Assembly (NCBI RefSeq): GCF_046614695.1
Contig: NZ_JBKKHQ010000028.1
Span: forward strand, 43,522 to 107,521
Reading direction: 5' to 3'
Origin: Pokkaliibacter sp046614695
GTDB lineage: Bacteria; Pseudomonadota; Gammaproteobacteria; Pseudomonadales; Balneatricaceae
Length of the DNA: 64,000 nucleotides
The translations under genes and the position numbers were made by a program. Under the pieces are notes generated by a model, which searched no databases, was not told where the DNA came from, and was given only the letters and a program-made list of their open reading frames with translations. Positions within the stretch are counted from its first letter, which is position 1. The number at the start of each line of letters is the position of its first letter. This document shows positions 53,801-60,900 of this stretch, one piece after another.

Positions 53801-54792
53801 GCCCTGTATTTCGAAGCAAAAGAGATGCAGAAATAACAAAAAGTATCTATCGAAATACTCCCGTGTTAATCGATACATCTCGACCGGAAGGGAATCCTTG
53901 GGGTGTCCATTTCATGACCATGTTTCACATGGCTAACGATAGTTATCTATTTAAAGATGAGTCAGGCTCAGATTTAGTTGCCTTATACGAAGCAAAAATG
54001 GTTCATCAATATGATCACAGATGGGCGACTTTTGTTGGCGATAAAGCTAGAGATTGTGAGCTTCATGAAAAAGATAACCCGGGATTCAATTCAACTCCTC
54101 GTTACTGGGTTAAAAATGCAGACGTAATTGAGCGCCTTACGAAGAGGGATAAAGCTGGTAAAGTAACTTGGCAATGGAAAAGTGATTGGCTGATAGGGTG
54201 GCGGGATATTGCTCTACGTTCAGTCGAGAGAACTGTAATCGCGTCTGTTATTCCGAAGTGCGGAGTAGGAAACACGATGCCACTACTCTTTTCAAATCAT
54301 GGTGCGTCACTGCTATCTTGTTTGTTAGCCAATTTTAGTTCACTAGTTTTTGATTATGTAGCTCGTCTGAAAGTTGGGGGGACACACCTTACATATAACT
54401 ACCTTATGCAGCTGCCAGTTATACCACCTGAGCGCTATCAGGCGGCTGATATAGATTTCATCGTCTCCCGAGTATTGGAGCTTACTTACACGAGCGATGA
54501 GATGTCAGCTTGGGCGCAAGATCTTGGATTTGTGGGTAGCCCTTATTCTTTTGATTCAGTTCGCCGCGCTCAGCTGCGGGCTGAGCTAGACGCCTATTTT
54601 GCCCAGCTCTATTGCCTCACCCGTGACGATTTGCGTTTCATTCTCGACCCAGCAGACATTCTAGGGGCTCAATACCCAAGTGAAACCTTTCGAGTTTTGA
54701 AGAATAATGAGGTTAAAGTCTATGGCCAATATCAAACCCAACGTTTGGTATTAGAAGCCTGGGATAAACTCGAAGCGGGAGAGCTGCACTGA
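50824..54792 (+). CDS. N6-adenine DNA methyltransferase (DrmMI / type IIG-like)
   Basis: This 1322-residue class 1 methyltransferase has SAM motif I DPACGSGHFLLAAARR near 515 and catalytic motif IV NPPW (LGNPPWERIKL) near 777, so it methylates adenine. The N-terminal 400 residues resemble the leading part of Eco57I/PglX-like enzymes, but I see no clear PD-ExK nuclease site. The C-terminal part should be the target-recognition region. DNA from about 53440 to 54600, coding for it, is much richer in A and T than the rest, suggesting exchange of the specificity region. AAGGAG at 50807-50812 favours the ATG at 50824 over a TTG at 50815. It marks host DNA as self. Confidence 0.88.
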   Translation: MKKTKRQIKSALNLPSITLEGTLFLPDQLEKAALGQAKHQSEADYHTPKGLRLKDDYSRAFQIACAQWKHFAPALEREDVDALTVTQTFIEELLRDAFGYSSLQATAAVLVNERAYPITFIAGHVPVVVAPFNAKLDDSLPNFAIEGSGSRKKSAFQLAQELLNASDAHLWAMVTNGKQLRLLRDAASLTRPSFLEVDFQDVLQGQRFSEFANIWRVLHASRAATNDKPEHCIWEAWRETGKAEGTRVREGLRNGVEQALLVLGEGFIQHPANQQLRQQLDNGELSKDAYFQQLLRLIYRLIFMLTVEERGVLHPADESKTAQHARRAYAQGYALGRLREACLKRRNLNRFDDHWQALRIVFNGLAEGEPRLALPALGGLFNPAQCKTLDAASLSNKHLLLGMRHLRWANHGGTPAPVDYRNMGPEELGSVYESLLELVPEIDLAAKTFGFIGITSEGSTAGNARKTSGSYYTPDSLVQELIKSALEPVIAQRLADNKANPTEALLSIRVIDPACGSGHFLLAAARRLAQELALLRSEDGAVKPADYRHALREVVSHCIFGVDRNPMALELARTALWLEGFEEGQPLSFLDHHLQCGDALLGLTDLNALEYGIPKAAFKALSGDEKPICTALNKENTKALKQLEKGRKSPQFKLPLEQANQLAELQAIEAMPQTSTKQVAKQEAAYKAFLDKAQTSHLRHTADMVLGAFLLPKTEATESTIPTTASVYLELVSESHNAQHIAQREAAMQSCAEARVFHWPLAFPQVFAQGGFDCVLGNPPWERIKLQEEEFFATRNADVAKAKNKAERAQRIQWLSEGMLAKHLLPELHHPEHECKAEVRLFNEFVNAKRTAEAASAFMHVNGDEGGRYALTGVGDVNTYALFSETILQITASNGRAGFIVPTGIATDDSTKTFFSHLIRDKRLSRLLSLYEIRGWFKDTDDRKSFCLLTLGQSEVAEFLFDAKSINDFSEPEKWFELTSEDFKLLNPNTLTCPVFRSKRDAEITKSIYRNTPVLIDTSRPEGNPWGVHFMTMFHMANDSYLFKDESGSDLVALYEAKMVHQYDHRWATFVGDKARDCELHEKDNPGFNSTPRYWVKNADVIERLTKRDKAGKVTWQWKSDWLIGWRDIALRSVERTVIASVIPKCGVGNTMPLLFSNHGASLLSCLLANFSSLVFDYVARLKVGGTHLTYNYLMQLPVIPPERYQAADIDFIVSRVLELTYTSDEMSAWAQDLGFVGSPYSFDSVRRAQLRAELDAYFAQLYCLTRDDLRFILDPADILGAQYPSETFRVLKNNEVKVYGQYQTQRLVLEAWDKLEAGELH

Positions 54793-56156
54793 TGCTTACC
54801 CACTTAAAGCTTGATAATTTTAAAATCTGGCGCAGTACCGGCCCGCTGCGCTTGGCACCGCTAACCTTATTGCTGGGCACCAACTCCTCGGGTAAATCCA
54901 GCTTGATTCAAAGCCTGTTACTGATTCGCCAAACGGTCAAAAGTGACGACCCAAATTTAGATTTGAATTTGGGTAATCCCGACAACGACAGCAGCAAGTC
55001 CGATTCCGTTACCCTTGGTCAGTTTCAGGATGTGCTCTGCCGTAGCGCCAGTGCCAGTCCAGGCACTCCAGCCAATCAGTTTGGTATTGAATTTCGCTGG
55101 GCAGAGCAAACCGATAACACAGATTCATCCCTGTTTTCAGCACGCTACCGAAAAGGCGCAGGTGACAGCGCCGAGTTGGACATACTGCGTTTAGGCAAAG
55201 ATGGCCAAGGCTTTACCGTAAAGCGCCGCAAAGCCGGTATTTACCAACTGAGCCTCGCCAACCAACGTCGCCCATTAGGTCAAAGCGCCGACTTTCGCCC
55301 CGAACGCTCCTTCGCTTTTTCTGCCGCCACCCTCAATAAGCTGGTCGAACAAGCAGAACAGATTAAAGACATCGGCCCGGAACTGCTGGATGAACTCAGC
55401 CGAATCATCTATTTAGGCCCAGTGCGCCGTTTAGCACAACGCGACTACGTCTGGGCAGGCCGGATGCCCGCCCACATTGGTGATGACGGCGCCAAGGCCA
55501 TTGATGTTTTGATTGCCAGTGGCGTGGAATACCAAAAGCAAATGAAAGCCGGTTCGCCCATTAGCGGGGATGCGCAACTGTTTGAGCAAGCAATGCACTG
55601 GCTAAAAACCATGAACCTGGCCGATGCTTTGGCAGTAAAACAGCTAGGGCGTTCTGCCCGTTACGAGCTGCAAATTATTAACCATAACGAAGCCAGCAAT
55701 TTAAAAGATGTGGGCGTAGGGGTTTCGCAGGTACTGCCGGTGATTGTCGCCGCTCTGTTTGCCGCGCCTAACCATATCGTCATCATCGAAGAGCCTGAGA
55801 GCCATTTGCACCCTTTGGCGCAAAGCCAGCTGGCAGAGTTGTTTGCCCAAGTTAGTCATGAACGCGGTGTGCAGTTCATTATCGAAACCCATTCCGAACA
55901 TCTGCTCACCCGCCTCCAACGCCGCGTGGCCGAGCAGAAAATCGAGCCGGAAACACTGGCCATGTATTTCGTAGAGCGTGATGGCACTAAAGCCAAAATC
56001 AATGCCCTCAAACTCGACGACTACGGTGAAATCAGCAATTGGCCAGAAAACTTCTTCGGCGACGAGATGGGCGACATCGCCGCACGCACCATGGCCGCCA
56101 TGCAGCGCAAAATCGACGAAAAGAAAGCATCAGCGACCAAGGAAGGTGAGGAATGA
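54792..56156 (+). CDS. AAA ATPase with DUF3696 domain
   Basis: This is a 454-residue ABC/SMC-like ATPase. Walker A GTNSSGKSSL lies near residue 29, an ABC signature-like VGVGVSQVLPV near 304, Walker B HIVIIEEPESHLHP near 325 and the His-switch IETHSEHLL near 360. DUF3696 is at the end (FFGDEMGDIAAR). There is no Toprim nuclease domain, unlike OLD or GajA proteins. Such ATPases often act as sensors that license a neighbouring nuclease, as AriA does for AriB in PARIS. The next gene encodes a PIN-like protein and overlaps by four bases, so the two are a likely sensor-effector pair (inference). Its start overlaps the methylase stop (TGATG). Confidence 0.87.
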   Translation: MLTHLKLDNFKIWRSTGPLRLAPLTLLLGTNSSGKSSLIQSLLLIRQTVKSDDPNLDLNLGNPDNDSSKSDSVTLGQFQDVLCRSASASPGTPANQFGIEFRWAEQTDNTDSSLFSARYRKGAGDSAELDILRLGKDGQGFTVKRRKAGIYQLSLANQRRPLGQSADFRPERSFAFSAATLNKLVEQAEQIKDIGPELLDELSRIIYLGPVRRLAQRDYVWAGRMPAHIGDDGAKAIDVLIASGVEYQKQMKAGSPISGDAQLFEQAMHWLKTMNLADALAVKQLGRSARYELQIINHNEASNLKDVGVGVSQVLPVIVAALFAAPNHIVIIEEPESHLHPLAQSQLAELFAQVSHERGVQFIIETHSEHLLTRLQRRVAEQKIEPETLAMYFVERDGTKAKINALKLDDYGEISNWPENFFGDEMGDIAARTMAAMQRKIDEKKASATKEGEE

Positions 56157-56680
56157 ATGCCGTAGTGATTGATACCAATGTGCTACTCGTGGCCAATCAG
56201 CAACATGCTGATATTTCTGAAGAGTGTGTTTTAGCCTGTACTGTAAAGCTACTGGATGCAAAAACAAAAGTGGTAGTGATCGATGACGGTTTTCGCATTC
56301 TCAACGAATACCAAAATAAAACATCGGCACAACAAAACACCCGTATGGGCGATGTATTTTTAAAGTGGTTGCTGCAAAACAAAGCCAATACGGATCGAGT
56401 ACATCAAGTCACCATTACAGAAACCGCCAAAGACAACTTCGCAGAATTCCCTGACCAAGCCTTACAGCCCAGCTTCGACGCACCTGACCGCAAATTCCCG
56501 GCCGTAGCCAACGCACATGCTGATAAACCACCCGTGTTGCAAGCCGCCGATTGCAAATGGCTGAATTGGTGGCCAGCTCTGCAAGCAGCCGGCATCCTGG
56601 TGGACTTTGTTTGCCCGGATGATATCTGCGGTTTTTATGGTAACAAGTTCCCCGGCCAGCCTGTTCCGGCTTTGCCGTAA
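56153..56680 (+). CDS. PIN-like putative nuclease
   Basis: This 175-residue protein begins MNAVVIDTNVLLVAN, a PIN-domain first strand with Asp7. Further acidic residues fall where PIN nucleases have them: Glu52 in ILNEYQN, Asp112 in DRKFPAVANA and Asp133 in LQAADCKWL. I did not recognise a named family. A metal-dependent RNase or DNase acting under control of the overlapping DUF3696 ATPase is the best guess. No antitoxin-like gene is present beyond that ATPase. The start ATGA overlaps the ATPase stop. Confidence 0.7.
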   Translation: MNAVVIDTNVLLVANQQHADISEECVLACTVKLLDAKTKVVVIDDGFRILNEYQNKTSAQQNTRMGDVFLKWLLQNKANTDRVHQVTITETAKDNFAEFPDQALQPSFDAPDRKFPAVANAHADKPPVLQAADCKWLNWWPALQAAGILVDFVCPDDICGFYGNKFPGQPVPALP

Positions 56681-56689
56681 GGTGATGTG

Positions 56690-57475
56690 ATGGATGCCCT
56701 AAAACGTTCGTTAATTGAAAAAGCCGGCCATGATTTTGGCTTTGAATACACCGTAAGTGAAACCCCGGAGTCCATAACCCTCGGCTCAGCACGCCACCCA
56801 CTGCACGTGGAAATTGCACTAGCAGCAAGCAACTTCCGTTTGCACTTTGGCAACGCCAAACATCAGTTGTTGAATGAATTGAAACGCGATTTCCCATTAC
56901 ATGATCGTGAAATTCTGAGTGATTCAGTCAACAGTATGGCGGTTGTGTTTAAGCGTGCAGCCGCGCTAGCGCACGCCCTGCCTAACCAAGCAGAAAATGA
57001 TTTTGGATCCGCGCTAACAGCCGAACTCAACAAACTACCCGAAGGTGTTAAAAACACGGAAGTGGAGCGCATCGTACGGCAGCGAGTTGGGCAAGACACT
57101 TACAGAAAAGCTATGTTGGAATACTGGGGTGGTGCCTGTGCTGTCACCGGAGTCGCCATGCCTGAAGTATTGCGCGCAAGTCATGCCCTGCCCTGGGCAG
57201 AATGTGAAAGTGATGCCCAGCGTTTGGACGTTTTCAATGGCTTTTTGCTGACCGCGAATTTGGACGCACTTTTTGACCGGTTCCTCATCTCCTTTGATAG
57301 CAATGGGATTGTCCTTATAGCAGAGGATATTTCAGAAAATGATCGTGAATTTTTAGGACTCCATTCAAATTTGTCACTTCGGTGGGTCGCAAACCAACAC
57401 GAGCCTTATCTGGCCCAGCATCGCCTTCGACTTAAAGCGCGGCAAACCAAAAACAGCCAAGGGGGCTCGGAGTGA
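56690..57475 (+). CDS. HNH endonuclease
   Basis: This 261-residue protein has a C-terminal HNH_2-type nuclease domain: CAVTGVAMPEVLRASHALPW near 150-170, then NGFLLTANLDALFDRFLISF. The N-terminal 110 residues are of unknown fold and may bind DNA or partners. AAGGTGAT precedes the ATG at 56690; a GTG three bases before is less likely. It is followed by a GTGA overlap with the last gene. HNH proteins of this type often serve as the cutting subunit of restriction systems, so it may supply the nuclease that the methylase lacks. Confidence 0.82.
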   Translation: MDALKRSLIEKAGHDFGFEYTVSETPESITLGSARHPLHVEIALAASNFRLHFGNAKHQLLNELKRDFPLHDREILSDSVNSMAVVFKRAAALAHALPNQAENDFGSALTAELNKLPEGVKNTEVERIVRQRVGQDTYRKAMLEYWGGACAVTGVAMPEVLRASHALPWAECESDAQRLDVFNGFLLTANLDALFDRFLISFDSNGIVLIAEDISENDREFLGLHSNLSLRWVANQHEPYLAQHRLRLKARQTKNSQGGSE

Positions 57476-57885
57476 TCACCTTTGACCAACTGATGCTTCC
57501 ATTAATGAAAGCGCTTGTTAACCTTGGTGGATCAGGCAGCATCGATGAGATCTATGAGGACGTGGTCGAGCTTGAGAAGTTCGATGAAGATACGCTGGCC
57601 ATTTTGCACAACCCGGACAAAAACAGCCAAAGAGAAATCGGTTATCGCTTGTCCTGGGCTCGCAACCATCTGAAGAAGGCTGGGTTTCTCAAGAATTCGT
57701 CACGCGGTATATGGGCGATTACGGATAAAGCGAGGCAAGCGCGTGAAATTGATAGCTGCGAGATCGTCAATTATGTGCGGTCACTGAATAGACAGGCTTC
57801 TCTAAATGAACCAACTCAGCTCCCGTTTTGGGAGTTAAACCCGCGTCCTAAAGCTCCACCAAACATAGAAAAACCCCTTGGTTAA
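57472..57885 (+). CDS. Solitary Mrr N-terminal winged-helix protein
   Basis: This 137-residue protein matches the Mrr_N domain found at the front of Mrr-type restriction enzymes: GGSGSIDEIYEDVVELEKF, QREIGYRLSWARNHLKKAGFL and GIWAITDKAR. The Mrr catalytic domain is absent. The frame ends inside the following terminator, whose stem encodes the last residues (EKPLG). It is either a truncated Mrr enzyme or a stand-alone DNA-binding accessory protein of the HNH nuclease. It starts with GTG, overlapping the HNH stop. Confidence 0.8.
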   Translation: MITFDQLMLPLMKALVNLGGSGSIDEIYEDVVELEKFDEDTLAILHNPDKNSQREIGYRLSWARNHLKKAGFLKNSSRGIWAITDKARQAREIDSCEIVNYVRSLNRQASLNEPTQLPFWELNPRPKAPPNIEKPLG

Positions 57886-57900
57886 CGCCAAGGGGTTTTT
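57869..57900 (+). terminator. Intrinsic terminator closing the defence operon
   Basis: The stem AAAAACCCCTTGG/CCAAGGGGTTTTT includes the stop codon of the Mrr_N gene in its loop. It can also stop the convergent AvrE-family gene. Confidence 0.9.
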
Positions 57901-57927
57901 GCTTTTCAGGGATAGCGTAACGCACTA

Positions 57928-60900
57928 TCACGCAATCTGCTGGTGCGCCTGTGTTGCCAGACGCTGCGCGGCGTCACGCAGGGTTTCTTTACCGTGAGCG
58001 CTTTCACCCAGGAAGCTGAATTGCAGCGGCATGCCGGTGTCTTCCTCACCGTAGTGAAACTTCACTTTACCGATCAGTTTCTCCAGCCCGACATTGGATG
58101 AGCTTTTACCACCGACAAAAAGAGCCGGTGCATTGAAGGTTTCATTCAGGCCTGTCATCGCCAGTACCTTGAAGTCCTTGATACGCAGGTTCTTTGGGTC
58201 TTTCATCAGCAGGGCAATATCCGCCGCCGAGATTTTATTCTGCGCCAGCATGCGGCTCGCTTTCTGTTTGATATCTGCCCGCAACTCCATCGTTACCTTG
58301 CAGCGCGCGCGGGGGGTGTCCTGCAGGTGCTTAAGCAATGCCGCAAAGTTAGGGTCCTGCTCAGCATAGACTCTCAGACGTTCAGCATTACTCATCGCTC
58401 GCTCATCATCGATATGCGACAGCAGTACTTCGACAATATTATCCTGGGTGAGTCGCGCCAGATTGCTGAAGTGGGTGGAGTACTTCACTTCCTTGCCAAG
58501 CACCATGCTGTGGTTCTTGTGCGCCAGACCTGCCGTCAGGGTGTCTTCCATCTGGGTGACGGCACTGCGCTGGGCCATATTCACCGTTGGCATATTGGTG
58601 AAGTAGGAATGCAGACGACGCAGCTTGTTCAGATCCCGCTCATGGCGCGCCAGTGTCGAAGTGCCATCCAGTGAGTTGTCGTTTTTCACATCATTCAGCA
58701 GACGCTGGGTTGGCGCATCGGTAAAGGCGCTACTCAGCGTGGAAAGCACCGTCTTGATCGAGTCAAAAGGCAAACCGCCAGGTTCCTGTATCTGCACATC
58801 CACCTGTCGGCTGGAGGCATCCTCAAAGCTCAGTTTGGCTTCGATACCGGTAAAGCTGGAGAATTGCTGAAGGCTGTCACCGTTTCGGTTAACACGCGGC
58901 GAAGTCACGCCCTGTGCCGTGAGCCCGGCGCTCATCTGTGTCTTGTTAAAGAGTTCAGCACGATTATTGGCCGTCTGGCGGTGAATCGCCTCGCCGTTTT
59001 CCTTATCGCGGGTATGGGTAAAGCTCAGCATATTGTTAGCGAAACCTACACCGGCTTCACCCCGCAGTTTGAAACCGGGATTCGCTTCTGAGCCTGTACC
59101 ACCCACAGCAGCGCGAAGACCAAACTTACCCACCAGATCAACGCTGAAAGACACCGTGTGGCCATGACGATTACGGTGATCAAAGCCCAGCTCAAGCAGC
59201 TCTTTTGGGCTGATCTGCTCAATGTTGGAATCCATCAGACGATCGACGAAGTTATCCAGCTCAGCCTCGTTGATCCGAAACTCAAGACCATGACGGGCGG
59301 CATGGGTCAATGTGTTCGATACGGTGATACCGGCACGGACATCAAGACTGGCGTCCCGGTCATTACCCACATCCATTTTGAACTTCGAGGAGAAGTCAGG
59401 ATCATTAACGTCCAGACCGGCCATCAGCGGCATCACATTTTTGCCGATGTAAGCACCACCGGTAATACCCTGCGCTTTATTGCGAGCAAAGGAGATGTAG
59501 ATCTCGTTTTCATCACGAGTAATGGTCATGGCCCGGTTAACACCGGAGTTCGCGCCAGCAACAGCATTAGTGAATACCACACCTTCCTTGCCGGGCACGT
59601 ACATGGTGCTGACACCTGCCTCATAAGCACGGCCCAGTGACAGCGTTTCACCTTCACGCAGATGCCCCAGTACTTCTTTCAATGTCTGGCGCAATTCCTC
59701 ACGATTTTTGGCATCCAGCGCAGAGCGGCTGGTCATGGTAACGCCATGATCATCCTTACGCAGCGCCTTCATAAAGCCTTTGACGACATCGTAGTTCGCT
59801 TCAAGATCACCATAACTGGCATGACCCATATCGGTATAAACCTTGACGGGATTGTCCCGATATTGTTCATCACGCAGTGCGCTCAAGTCTTCCCACAGGC
59901 GGTTCATCTGTCTTTCGGAAGGCGCAGCATTGCCAGCAGCATACATTTCCAGCTTAGCCAGAATGGGCTGCATTTTCATGAGGGTCAGCGTGTTAAAACT
60001 CAGGCGAGACTTCACCAGTGAATGCTCATCATGAGTATCTCGACGACGACCCAGCGCGATGTCACTTTTGCTGTGGCTCAGGTCAATACCACGCTCGTGC
60101 AACTGCTCAAGCATCTTGCCGGTCGTTGTCGACGAAAGCCCCTGCTGATCCCACAGCGTCTTCAGCTCTTGCGCCAGATTATGGCCCTTCGCACTATGAA
60201 TACCGTGCTGGTGCTTGGCTTTAGCCTCTGCTTTTAGCTGGCCGTGCTTGTCAGTGAGGCCTGCATGGTTGGCGATGTTCGAGAGAAGTCGGAATGACGA
60301 GCGGTCCACTTCATCGGTGAACAGACGGATTTCATCCAGCAGGCGCTGGCCCTCTTCACCCAGAGAGCAACCAGGCTGCCCACGCTTGCCACTGACTTCC
60401 AGTGAACTCAAACGCTGATGAATATCCTCAGCCCGGCGCCCCTGTTGACCACTCAGACTTTCCATCTCGTGGTTGATGCGCGCGGCCTCTTCGTATACGC
60501 CAGAGAGGCCTTCACGACCACGGTAGCTATGCTGAATCGCATCCCCTGCGATTTTGACGGGGCGTGGGGTGCTCATATCCATGCGGACATAATGGGCACG
60601 TAACCGCTCGCGGAAGCCACTTTGTACCGAGGCTGTCTTTTCTGCGTTGTTAAAGCCCGCCAACCCCATGGTGAAGCGCATTTCACGGCCACGCACCTTC
60701 ATGCTTTTCTCCGCCTGCGACAGACGTGTAAACGCCTGGTCAAAACGAGAGTTCAGATTTGAGGTACGGGATTCAGGCAAGCTGCCTGCCTGCCACTGGC
60801 CATCCTTCAGCGTAAAACTTTCGCCATTCAGAGACAGCGAAAGCTCCTGACGGGAAGAGAGCGCGCTGGTAATTTTTGGCGTATTGATCAGCGGCAGCAT

